Counted from the stretch's first letter, positions 1 through 6,372 are shown. The stretch is DNA of 6,372 nt from Chitinophagales bacterium (GCA_020629335.1 JAHDDN010000152.1:4736-11107), one strand, 5' to 3'. Made by a program: numbers and translations. Notes: generated from the sequence alone by a model not told the origin.

Positions 1-330
1 GTTACAGTCAGCATCCCAAGTGTCATCTCCTGTAGTAGCATCTCCATCATCACAAGCAGTACCAGTCTGAGCAGGTCCACCTATTACCCCTTCACAATCT
101 AACGGTAGTCCGACGCAGTTACAGTCAGCATCCCAAGTGTCATCTCCTGTAGTAGCATCTCCATCATCACAACTAGTTCCAGGAAGAGCAGATCCACCAA
201 CAACTCCATCACAATCGATGCTTACACCCACACATTCACAGTTATTGTTCCAAGTGTCGTCACCAGTAGAATCATCTCCATCATCACAAGCAGTGCCTGG
301 TAAGGCAGTACCACCTGCCATGCCTAAACA
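1..330 (-). repeat. Three or more tandem 117-bp (39-residue) Cys repeats at the end of the visible protease
   Basis: In-frame units occupy 330-214, 213-97 and 96-1; the last is cut by the window edge after 32 residues. The pattern is C-x-G-x-x-GG-x-A-x-x-G-T-x-C-DDGD, then T-GDDTW-x-x-x-C-x-C-VG, with four cysteines per unit. Bases 1-55 match bases 118-172 closely, confirming the 117-base period. The second half of this unit (CDDGDxTTxDD, then CxC) is homologous to the end of each 78-residue unit, but the acidic EF-hand-like loops are missing. More copies may lie beyond the left edge. A structural, disulfide-linked spacer role is inferred. Confidence 0.9.
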
Positions 331-3300
331 GTCTACTAACTCGCCTACACAAAGACATTGGTCATTATAAACATCAGCTGTTGTTGCTGCATTCCCATCA
401 TCACAAGTGGCGCCAGGATAGATAGTAGCATCATTGTCATTACAATCTTCATCATTACAAAGTCCATCGCCATCGGCATCTACTGTTGTAACCGTTGCAT
501 TATTATCATCACAATCGATATCTGCACAAACGCCATCCCCATCTGCATCTCCAATACCAGTACAAGAAGTTGGCGTGCCTGCACAATCACAAGCACCATC
601 ATACACATCATTAATAGTCGTATTGTCACCATCATCACAAGAGGCACCTGGATAGATAGTAGCATCATTGTCATTACAATCTTCATCATTACAAACGCCA
701 TCACCATCGATGTCTACTGTTGTTACAAGAGGATTGTTATCATCACAATCGATATCTGTACAAACGCCATCACTATCCGCATCCCCAATACCAGTACAAG
801 AAGTAGGAGTACCAGTACAAGTACAAGTGCTATCGTACATATCATTTATGGTGGTACCATCGCCATCATTACAAGAAGCACCAGGATAAATGCTAGGATT
901 ATTATCAACACAATCTACATCACTACAAACGCCATCACCATCAATATCTACCGCTGTATTTGTTGCATCATTATCATCACAATCTATGTCGGCACAAACA
1001 CCATCACCATCGGCATCCCCAATACCAGTACAAGTAGTTGGAGTACCAGCACAAGTACAAGTGCTATCGTAAATATCATCTAAAGTGGTGTCGTCTCCAT
1101 CATTACAAGTGGCACCTGGATAAATGCTAGGATTATTATCAACACAATCTACATCATTACAAACACCATCGCCATCAATATCTACCGCTGTATTTGTTGC
1201 ATCATTATCATCACAATCGATATCTGCACAAACGCCATCGCCATCCGCATCCCCAATACCAGTACAAGTAGTTGGAGTACCTATACATTCGCAGTTGGTA
1301 TTGATCATATCATTAGTGGTTGTATTATCTCCATCAGTACAAGGCGCACCAGGGTATAAGCTTGCATCATTATCATTACAATCATCCGCCGTACAAACGC
1401 CATCGCCATCTAAATCGGTATCAGTAATAGAAGCATCATTATCGTCACAATCCACATCCGTACAAATACCATCTCCATCGGCATCACCAATACCAGCACA
1501 AACGTTTGTCGTTTGATCTCCATCCACACATATATTATCCAAATAAAGTGCTTGACCAAAGAAATCAGTATCAGAAGTGATGGCAAATGTGAGTGTAATA
1601 CTCATGCCATCATAAGCGCTCAAATCAACCGTTTCTGTTCTCCAATCACCACAAGCGTCAGGTACGAAAGTTTGAGCCGTTTCGAAGCCACTAACGGTTG
1701 CTAATCCACTATTTTCTCCCTTGCTAAATACTGAAGAGGAAGTTAAACCACAATCCGAAGATACACTAATATCTAAGTTATTAGCGACATTAGAAAAAGA
1801 GCGTTGGTAGGCTACATCAAAAGCTAAAGAAGCATTAGTATAGTTGCTTAAATCAAATGTAACACTAACTAAGTTGTATGATTGGCCATTATTGAAAGTG
1901 AAGTTATTCCAAGCATCGAAAAGTAATGCGTCATTACCATTGTCTCCACAACCGCTAATAGTAGAAGTAACTTCAAAAGGAGGAACTGCATTAGGGTTGG
2001 TGCTTGACCAAGTAGAACCTAATGTTCCACTTTCAAAATCTTCACAAGATTGCAAAGTAGTAACAGGAGCAGCATAAAGGAAATCTACACAAGTTGGGTC
2101 GTTGGTATCATATTCATCTGCTACGCCATTAGGCAAAGTTGTATAAGCATAAATATTGTGTGTACCTAATCCAAATGTAGCAGTACCCACTGTTACGTCT
2201 ACAGTAGCTCCAGGAGCCAATGAGCCTGTCCAGTTGAAGGTAATAATATTACCACCATCCAGTTCAACATTGATAGTGGCAGAAGTTAATGTATTAGAGC
2301 CATTATTGGATAAAGTTACAATAACTGATTCACTGCCACTACAAGCGATATCATTTGGAGCGACAACCGCAGCAATAGAAGCATCATTATTCGTGAATGG
2401 GGTACACTTATCAGAGCTTAGCATAGAAGCTCTATTATTTTCGATATTGAAACGCATACGATCTTTTTGTCCTTGCGTAAATGCTGCCCAACAAGAACCT
2501 GTATAGTCCATATAATTTTCTAAGATATCAGGTACATCCCCTAATCCTCCCATTCCAGTAGGACGGTAAGGATTATTGGTACTTGTATCATTTGTATCAG
2601 TCGTACAAGAGTTATTAGGGCTGTTACAAGCCGAGGCACCACCAAATCCAGATACATCTTTCGGTGGTGTATCACAAACAAAATCGCCATCAGCTAAACA
2701 GTCATTGTTAGTTGGGCAAGTAGTACCACCATCAGGTGCAAAGGGATGAGCTAATGAGAAATAGTGTCCTACCTCATGGGCCATTAAGCCAGAGTTTAAA
2801 ATATTTGCGTCAATATAGACCGCATCATAGCCACTATAATATACACCAGCGGCCCCTTCTAAATCAGTTATGATGTATATATTTAAGTAGTCTGATATAT
2901 TCCAACTGTAAGGGTGAGCTGAAGGATCAACGGTACCATTATTTACATCAATATAGGATTCGCCAGCACCTACAACATGTCTTGTGACTCCTGTTGTAGG
3001 ATTGCCATTTTCATCTCTTTCTGCTAAGCAGAGTTCTATTTGAGTATCGACACCACTAAAGGGATTGGTAAAGGTTGCTCCACTAGTATGTCTAAAACGG
3101 TTGTTTGTAAAGCCGATCATGTTGATTAGGTCAGCATCTGTAGGATTTTCTTCTGATCCTAAAGCAGCTCCTTCATGAACAATATGCCATACAACTGGAA
3201 TATGATAAACACCATCAAAAGAAGGACAGTCATCAGATAAGGCTCTGGAACCATCTTCAATGCCTTTCATGGCATCTTGGTATTTACGTTCGTAATCTGC

Positions 3301-3501
3301 TTTTTCTCGAGCATAGTCAATGTCGTTTTCTAAACGTTGGGTATTGATATGGTCATGAGGGCAAGAAAACTCATGCATATTGGATGGAATATCATCGATC
3401 CAATATGCTGAATCAGTTGTCTTACTCTGTGAGTATAAAGATTGTTGAGTAAAAAATAATAATAGGGTAAAGCCAATGAGGGTTGTAATGGTTTTTCTCA
3501 T
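1..3501 (-). CDS. Secreted M43 (pappalysin-like) zinc metalloprotease with Asp/Cys-rich MopE-type repeats; C-terminus outside window
   Basis: The frame is open from ATG at 3501 to base 1, 1,167 codons with no stop in the window. Residues 1-24 form a signal peptide (MRKT, then a hydrophobic run ending near LYSQ). Residues 25-100 look like a short propeptide with Cys47 and Cys92. The catalytic domain spans about 101-366: IPVVWHIVH at 101-109, Trp200 before YLNIYI, zinc motif HEVGHYFSLAH at 242-252 (His242, Glu243, His246, His252), and Met-turn NYMDYT with Met331 followed by FTQGQKDRMR. These are hallmarks of MEROPS M43 peptidases. A CARDB-like sandwich follows (about 371-467), then a jelly-roll/MAM-like domain starting CEDFESG (486 to about 665), then the repeats (668-1167). 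It is inferred to cleave extracellular protein; the substrate is unknown. Such proteins in Bacteroidota commonly end in a type IX secretion sorting domain, which cannot be seen here. The start is supported by the signal peptide directly after it; no Shine-Dalgarno is visible. Confidence 0.93.
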   Translation of the reverse strand, partial: MRKTITTLIGFTLLLFFTQQSLYSQSKTTDSAYWIDDIPSNMHEFSCPHDHINTQRLENDIDYAREKADYERKYQDAMKGIEDGSRALSDDCPSFDGVYHIPVVWHIVHEGAALGSEENPTDADLINMIGFTNNRFRHTSGATFTNPFSGVDTQIELCLAERDENGNPTTGVTRHVVGAGESYIDVNNGTVDPSAHPYSWNISDYLNIYIITDLEGAAGVYYSGYDAVYIDANILNSGLMAHEVGHYFSLAHPFAPDGGTTCPTNNDCLADGDFVCDTPPKDVSGFGGASACNSPNNSCTTDTNDTSTNNPYRPTGMGGLGDVPDILENYMDYTGSCWAAFTQGQKDRMRFNIENNRASMLSSDKCTPFTNNDASIAAVVAPNDIACSGSESVIVTLSNNGSNTLTSATINVELDGGNIITFNWTGSLAPGATVDVTVGTATFGLGTHNIYAYTTLPNGVADEYDTNDPTCVDFLYAAPVTTLQSCEDFESGTLGSTWSSTNPNAVPPFEVTSTISGCGDNGNDALLFDAWNNFTFNNGQSYNLVSVTFDLSNYTNASLAFDVAYQRSFSNVANNLDISVSSDCGLTSSSVFSKGENSGLATVSGFETAQTFVPDACGDWRTETVDLSAYDGMSITLTFAITSDTDFFGQALYLDNICVDGDQTTNVCAGIGDADGDGICTDVDCDDNDASITDTDLDGDGVCTADDCNDNDASLYPGAPCTDGDNTTTNDMINTNCECIGTPTTCTGIGDADGDGVCADIDCDDNDATNTAVDIDGDGVCNDVDCVDNNPSIYPGATCNDGDDTTLDDIYDSTCTCAGTPTTCTGIGDADGDGVCADIDCDDNDATNTAVDIDGDGVCSDVDCVDNNPSIYPGASCNDGDGTTINDMYDSTCTCTGTPTSCTGIGDADSDGVCTDIDCDDNNPLVTTVDIDGDGVCNDEDCNDNDATIYPGASCDDGDNTTINDVYDGACDCAGTPTSCTGIGDADGDGVCADIDCDDNNATVTTVDADGDGLCNDEDCNDNDATIYPGATCDDGNAATTADVYNDQCLCVGELVDCLGMAGGTALPGTACDDGDDSTGDDTWNNNCECVGVSIDCDGVVGGSALPGTSCDDGDATTGDDTWDADCNCVGLPLDCEGVIGGPAQTGTACDDGDATTGDDTWDADCN
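331..1500 (-). repeat. Five tandem 234-bp (78-residue) Asp/Cys-rich metal-binding repeats within the protease gene
   Basis: Five in-frame units occupy 1500-1267, 1266-1033, 1032-799, 798-565 and 564-331. The anchor ccaataccag recurs at 551, 785, 1019, 1253 and 1487 (AATACCAG throughout), exactly 234 bases apart with no indels. Each unit begins C-x-G-I-G-DAD-x-DG and holds two acidic loops of the type DxDGDGVCxDxDCxDNxx, then YPGAxCxDGD and a C-x-C-x-G ending, usually with eight cysteines. The loops resemble the MopE-type putative metal-binding motif (PF11617 type) and thrombospondin type 3 calcium loops, so ten Ca2+-binding loops stabilising a rigid stalk is the likely role. This is inferred from motif resemblance. 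The middle units are the most alike, differing largely at synonymous third positions. Confidence 0.93.
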
Positions 3502-3542
3502 AGTTGTTTGTTTGTAATAAAGTGAGTTTATTCTAGAAATTT

Positions 3543-3550
3543 CAAATTTA
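3543..3550 (-). promoter_or_regulatory. Candidate Bacteroidota -7 promoter element for the protease gene
   Basis: On the minus strand these bases read TAAATTTG, matching the Bacteroidota -7 consensus TAnnTTTG. They lie about 42 bases upstream of the protease ATG, which would give a leader of roughly 35 bases. No clear TTTG -33 partner is present at the usual distance, so in this A/T-rich region the match could be chance. Confidence 0.27.
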
Positions 3551-3570
3551 AAACGCTATTTTAAAAGATT

Positions 3571-3609
3571 AAAAATAGGCAGGCTAAGTAATTAAAAATG
3601 GTAGGCTAA
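3571..3609. repeat. Spaced direct repeat GGYAGGCTAA, possible tandem operator
   Basis: GGCAGGCTAA (3578-3587) and GGTAGGCTAA (3600-3609) start 22 bases apart, about two helical turns. Each is preceded by AAAAAT, so similarity extends to about 16-17 bases with one indel. The pair lies just upstream of the candidate protease promoter in the 272-base divergent intergenic region. The G/C-containing core stands out from its A/T-rich surroundings. A regulator site is one explanation; a small sequence duplication is the other. Confidence 0.4.
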
Positions 3610-3773
3610 AAATAGTTAAAATAAAAGAAAAATCAATTGTCGCATACTGTCAAATGTTAATTTTAATAAAAAATCAATATATCTGGTGTTTATTCATTTG
3701 TAACTAATTAACATGCCATTACTATTAAATTACAATTGCTCCTGTTAAAACAAATTGATCAAATATACCTTTT

Positions 3774-4790
3774 ATGGAAAGAAGATGCTATCAGTTAAAG
3801 GCGGGAACTCTTAAAAATTTGAACTTAAAAAGCGAGCGATTAGAAGACCCTAAGTCTAATCAGGTTCAAGTAGCTATTAAAGCGATCGGTCTTAATTTTG
3901 CGGACATTTTTGCTATATGGGGATTGTATAGTGCTACGCCAGAAGGAGTATTTATTCCAGGATTGGAATATGCCGGTATTATTACGAAAGTTGGAGGCGA
4001 GGTTAAGGACTTTAGAGTCGGAGATTCTGTAATGGGAGTTACTCGATTTGGAGCTTATACCGATCATTTGAATATTGAAAAAGACTACTTATTAGCTTTG
4101 CCAAAAAAATGGAATTTTGAGGAAGGCGCTGCTTATTTGGTGCAGATTTTGACTGCTTATTATGGATTAAAGGAATTGGGGAATATACAACAGGATGCTA
4201 CAGTACTCATTCATAGTGCTGCTGGGGGAGTTGGTATCCTTGCAAATCGGGTAGCCAAAGAATTTAACGCCTTTACTATAGGCACTATAGGAAGAGCTAA
4301 TAAGGTGGAGACTTTACGTAAGGAAGGTTATAATCATTACATCATAAGAGGGGAGGGGAATTTCAAAAAACAACTGGATCAATGCTTAGAAGGGCGCCCT
4401 TTAGATATTGTGATGGAATGCATAGGAGGAAAGTATTTTTCTGTGAGTTATGATACACTCGCTCCACAAGGAAGAATCATCGTTTATGGATCCGCCCGTT
4501 ATGCTTCTCCTGGAGATAGGCCTAATTATCCCAAAATGATTTATCACTATTTGACACGACCTAAGATTGATCCTCAATCTATGATAGAAGCTAATAAGGC
4601 TATTATGGGTTTTAATTTAATTCATTTATATGATAGGGTAGAAGTGATGCATCGTTTATTAAAGGAGATTGCTTTGTTAGATATAGGGAAACCTCACATC
4701 GGACACAGCTTTGAATTTGAAGATTTGAAAGAAGCGATTAGATTATTTCAGACAGGAAATACAATTGGAAAAGTGGTGGTAAAAGTATAA
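3774..4790 (+). CDS. VAT-1-like zinc-independent medium-chain quinone oxidoreductase
   Basis: This 338-residue protein is a full-length member of the medium-chain dehydrogenase/reductase superfamily. The N-terminal GroES-like substrate domain (about 1-120) holds GLNFADIFAIWGLY (39-52) and PGLEYAG (62-68), typical of quinone oxidoreductases and the VAT-1 branch. The Rossmann domain (about 125-260) has HSAAGGVGILA (147-157), the NADPH-binding AxxGxxG-type turn, and DIVMECIGG (211-219). Residues 270-288 (SMIEANKAIMGFNLIHLYDR region) also resemble VAT-1 proteins. The cysteine clusters of zinc-binding alcohol dehydrogenases are absent, so a zinc-independent NAD(P)H-dependent reduction of a quinone or enone in the cytoplasm is expected. 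The exact substrate cannot be read from the sequence. It is transcribed divergently from the protease and convergently with the FKBP gene, so is probably monocistronic. No Shine-Dalgarno is visible; ATG 3774 gives the normal family N-terminus. Confidence 0.93.
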   Translation: MERRCYQLKAGTLKNLNLKSERLEDPKSNQVQVAIKAIGLNFADIFAIWGLYSATPEGVFIPGLEYAGIITKVGGEVKDFRVGDSVMGVTRFGAYTDHLNIEKDYLLALPKKWNFEEGAAYLVQILTAYYGLKELGNIQQDATVLIHSAAGGVGILANRVAKEFNAFTIGTIGRANKVETLRKEGYNHYIIRGEGNFKKQLDQCLEGRPLDIVMECIGGKYFSVSYDTLAPQGRIIVYGSARYASPGDRPNYPKMIYHYLTRPKIDPQSMIEANKAIMGFNLIHLYDRVEVMHRLLKEIALLDIGKPHIGHSFEFEDLKEAIRLFQTGNTIGKVVVKV

Positions 4791-4796
4791 AAATAA

Positions 4797-4819
4797 AGGG
4801 CGACCCTTGTAGTCGCCCT
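4797..4819. terminator. Bidirectional intrinsic terminator between convergent genes
   Basis: AGGGCGAC (4797-4804) pairs perfectly with GTCGCCCT (4812-4819) around a 7-base loop. On the plus strand ATTTTG follows; on the minus strand the stem is followed by TTATTTTTA. It begins 6 bases after the oxidoreductase stop and 12 bases beyond the FKBP stop, so it can end both transcripts. Confidence 0.88.
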
Positions 4820-4831
4820 ATTTTGTTACAT

Positions 4832-5320
4832 TTATTTAAAACTAATCAACTCAATATCAAAAACTAGTGGAGAGTTAGGTGGAATTCTGCTTCCTTTTGC
4901 TTGTTTTCCGTAAGCCAATTCAGAAGGAATTAAAAACTTATATTTAGCTCCAGGCTTCATTAATTGAACTCCCTCTGTCCAACCTTTAATCACGCCCCCT
5001 AAAGGAAAAGAAGATGGCTGGCCTCTATCAACAGAAGAATCAAATTTGTTTCCATTTAATAAGGTTCCAGTATAGTGTACTGTTACATAAGAACTAGCAT
5101 TAGGACTCTCACCGCTGCCTTCTTTTTCCACTATATAAAATAGGCCAGATTCTGTCGTTTCAGCAGTTAGATTATTTTTAGTTAAATAGTCTAATATAGC
5201 ATTAGAGTCTTTCTCTAATTGAGAACCTGCTTCAGCTTCAAAAGAAAGTTTAGTACCGGCTTGCTTACAAGCAAAGATAACTACCGAAATTAATAAAAGT
5301 AGTAAAAGTAAATTTTTCAT
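4832..5320 (-). CDS. FKBP-type peptidyl-prolyl cis-trans isomerase, lipoprotein
   Basis: The 162-residue product starts with MKN and a leucine-rich hydrophobic stretch ending in lipobox IFAC with Cys18, so it is predicted to be lipid-anchored in the cell envelope. No acidic lipoprotein export signal follows the cysteine (KQAG), which favours a periplasm-facing position, though this is inference. Residues 25-70 form a linker or short helical region. The FKBP fold covers about 74-162, with VHYTGTLLNGNKFDSS (81-96; Tyr83, Phe93, Asp94), FPLGGVIKGW (105-114; Val110, Ile111, Trp114) and PSELAYG (132-138; Tyr137). These match the aromatic and hydrophobic pocket residues of FKBP12, so isomerase activity on prolyl bonds of exported proteins is expected. 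It lies 34 bases after the TetR gene on the same strand and is probably co-transcribed; transcription ends at the hairpin at 4797-4819. Confidence 0.95.
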   Translation of the reverse strand: MKNLLLLLLLISVVIFACKQAGTKLSFEAEAGSQLEKDSNAILDYLTKNNLTAETTESGLFYIVEKEGSGESPNASSYVTVHYTGTLLNGNKFDSSVDRGQPSSFPLGGVIKGWTEGVQLMKPGAKYKFLIPSELAYGKQAKGSRIPPNSPLVFDIELISFK

Positions 5321-5354
5321 GATTGTTGTTCTATTTTGATTATTATATTTTTGA

Positions 5355-5963
5355 TTATTTATTCTTTAATCCATCAAGGATAAGATCCAGCGTGTACACC
5401 ACATCTTTACCTAATTCATTAAACTCAACTTTCTTGCCATCTATTTTTTCAGACTGCTCAAAAGCATTATTTTTGATGGCCTCGCTTACTGTGATAATGA
5501 TTTGTGCAATTTTGGCAGGATTACATTTCTTGACCTCTCCTTTATCAATTGCCTCTTCAATAATCTTAGTATAAAAGCGACTATCAATCTTCAATATCTC
5601 TCCGAAAAATTCTGGAAATGACTTCCGAGTCTCTAAGATCAATTGCACCGAAATCTTACTAGCCTCCACGACATTGTTGAAGAAATTAGCTGACTCTAAA
5701 GAGTACTGTTTAATTCGTTCCAAGCCATGTACTTTATTATCCACTTTAGCTTGAATCTGCAATAATTTACTCTGCCACTCCTTAGAGAAAGTAGAAATAA
5801 ACAAGGTTTCTTTATTCGGAAAATAGTAGTAAAGAGAGGATTTTTTCATCCCAATGCTATGAGCTATATCCTCCAAGGTAGTTTTTGAATAGCCGTATTT
5901 CGCAAAGCAAACCGAGGCTGCTTTTTGGATCAAAGCCTTTTTTTCGTCAATTTTAGTAGACAT
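5355..5963 (-). CDS. TetR/AcrR-family transcriptional regulator
   Basis: The 202-residue protein has the usual length and layout of a TetR repressor. The N-terminal DNA-binding domain (about 7-55) contains the helix-turn-helix TLEDIAHSIGMKKSSLYYYF (29-48), followed by PNKETLF, a signature of the family. The remainder (about 60-202) is helical and would form the ligand-binding and dimerisation domain; its sequence does not identify the ligand. It is cytoplasmic. The ATG at 5963 puts the first helix at the normal distance from the N-terminus. The gene precedes the FKBP lipoprotein gene by 34 bases on the same strand, so one transcript and autoregulation are plausible. No convincing palindromic operator or TAnnTTTG promoter is seen directly upstream. 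Efflux or lipid genes, usual TetR targets, are not in the window. Confidence 0.93.
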   Translation of the reverse strand: MSTKIDEKKALIQKAASVCFAKYGYSKTTLEDIAHSIGMKKSSLYYYFPNKETLFISTFSKEWQSKLLQIQAKVDNKVHGLERIKQYSLESANFFNNVVEASKISVQLILETRKSFPEFFGEILKIDSRFYTKIIEEAIDKGEVKKCNPAKIAQIIITVSEAIKNNAFEQSEKIDGKKVEFNELGKDVVYTLDLILDGLKNK

Positions 5964-6110
5964 ACGTTAAATTTTTCGACCAAATTAGGTAATTAGTAGA
6001 ATAATTCCAAATTTTCCTTGATTTTCAGTTATTTATTATGCGAATAATTGTTGATTAGAGTTTTTGACTCAAGAAGTGTTTTGGTCTATTTATACCAATG
6101 CTTTCACTTT
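5964..6110. other. A/T-rich intergenic region upstream of the TetR gene
   Basis: No coding sequence is supported here. It should contain the TetR promoter, but no exact minus-strand TAnnTTTG was found. CCAAATTAGG (5990-5999) is a near-palindrome with one mismatched pair, too weak to call an operator. GAGT and ACTC (about 6058-6070) form only a 4-bp inverted repeat. Confidence 0.6.
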
Positions 6111-6172
6111 TAGTGAATTTAGTTGACTGGTGAATTGGTTGATTAGTGAATTGGTGAATTGGTTGATTAGTG
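6111..6172. repeat. 24-bp intergenic tandem repeat (GTGAATTGGTTGATTA type)
   Basis: Copy one is 6128-6151 and copy two starts at 6152 and matches for 21 bases, to 6172. A degenerate earlier copy is visible at 6111-6130 (TAGTGAATTTAGTTGACTGG). The unit itself contains shorter GTGAATTGGT repeats. Translated on the minus strand it gives the repetitive INQFTNSLINQFT of a spurious open frame. Short repeats of this flavour are, from memory, frequent between genes in Bacteroidota. Confidence 0.85.
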
Positions 6173-6210
6173 TTTTAAAAGAGAAATTTTCCAACGTTCT
6201 TAAGTTATTT

Positions 6211-6372
6211 GGGCGTGCCCCTTGATTTTTTGGCCCAATTGTAGGGGCGCTACCTATGTGTGCGCCCTGGGCCAAAAAAATCAAGGGTCGGGCTGTCCGT
6301 TCTTATGTGGCTATGCTGCTCCCACTTTGCTAAGTGCTGCTTGTCTGCTAAAGCCAGCCATCGCATCACTAA
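6211..6372. repeat. Structured palindromic intergenic element, continuing past the right edge
   Basis: The core is a long imperfect palindrome: 6219-6237 (CCCTTGATTTTTTGGCCCA) pairs with 6268-6287 over 19 base pairs, with one extra A in the right arm. Nested inside, GGGCGC (6245-6250) pairs with GCGCCC (6262-6267) around an 11-base loop, leaving a 7-base bulge at 6238-6244. The left end is GGGCGTGCCC; the right flank reads GGGTCGGGCTGTCCGTTCTT, then a G/C-richer tail to the edge. TGGCT (6308-6312) can pair with AGCCA (6352-6356). The composition differs sharply from the A/T-rich surroundings. I recall intergenic elements with GGGCGT...GGGTCGGGCTnTCCG wording from Bacteroidota genomes, but could not verify this. 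It could be a REP-like or nonautonomous mobile repeat, or a structured RNA. Confidence 0.72.

Noticed and set aside
358..1083. A 241-codon plus-strand open frame (rich in Ile, Thr and Cys) and several 60-130-codon frames across 137-1516
   Set aside because: They are antisense to the repeat array of the protease. Their own repetitive, low-complexity sequences follow from the 234- and 117-base periods, and none has a recognisable domain.
1..1500. A CRISPR array, because of the regular short repeats
   Set aside because: The repeats are contiguous, in frame, 117 or 234 bases long and lack unique spacers; they encode protein modules.
1844..2506. Plus-strand open frames at 1844-2077 and 2156-2506
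   Set aside because: They lie opposite the CARDB-like and jelly-roll domains of the minus-strand protease, which has clear domain structure; no family motif is visible in them.
3693..3700. TTCATTTG as a plus-strand -7 promoter element for the oxidoreductase gene
   Set aside because: It differs from TAnnTTTG at one fixed position and has no TTTG partner at the right spacing upstream.
3708..3748. TTAACA (3708-3713) and TGTTAA (3743-3748) inverted repeat upstream of the oxidoreductase gene
   Set aside because: Six-base A/T-rich arms separated by 29 bases are expected by chance in such sequence.
3840..4067. A 75-codon minus-strand frame inside the oxidoreductase gene, and a similar 83-codon plus-strand frame at 5323-5574 inside the TetR gene
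   Set aside because: Both are antisense shadows of well-supported genes and show no domain features.
6090..6284. A 64-codon minus-strand open frame
   Set aside because: Its start lies inside the palindrome and its C-terminal half is the translated 24-bp tandem repeat (INQFTNSLINQFT). It looks like a chance frame through repeats.

Overview
The window looks like AT-rich chromosomal DNA from a member of the Bacteroidota, probably a Saprospiria- or Flavobacteria-like marine or environmental organism. The indications are a large secreted metalloprotease carrying Asp/Cys-rich MopE-type repeats, A/T-rich leaders without Shine-Dalgarno sequences, a lipoprotein FKBP isomerase, and intergenic repeats of a type I associate with this phylum. 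The genus is not determined.

Layout. Positions 1-3501 (minus strand) are one open gene of 1,167 codons that runs off the left edge. It encodes a secreted M43 (pappalysin-family) zinc protease: signal peptide, short propeptide with two cysteines, catalytic domain with HEVGHYFSLAH and a Met-turn, a CARDB-like beta-sandwich, a jelly-roll/MAM-like domain, five 78-residue Asp/Cys-rich repeats and at least three 39-residue repeats. The C-terminus, where a sorting signal would be expected, lies outside the window. Positions 3502-3773 are a divergent intergenic region with a candidate promoter and a spaced direct repeat. Positions 3774-4790 (plus) encode a VAT-1-like medium-chain quinone oxidoreductase. 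A strong hairpin at 4797-4819 separates it from the convergent gene for an FKBP-type peptidyl-prolyl isomerase lipoprotein (4832-5320, minus). A TetR-family regulator (5355-5963, minus) lies 34 bases upstream of the FKBP gene and probably shares its transcript. Positions 5964-6372 hold no convincing gene. They contain a 24-bp tandem repeat and then a large imperfect palindrome that begins a structured intergenic element continuing past the right edge.

The genes do not form an obvious pathway. The protease acts outside the cell, the FKBP is predicted to sit in the envelope, and the oxidoreductase and TetR regulator are cytoplasmic. I see no phage, CRISPR, toxin-antitoxin or defence system. The most distinctive content is the modular repeat architecture of the protease, in which one repeat period is exactly twice the other, and the palindromic element at the right edge.
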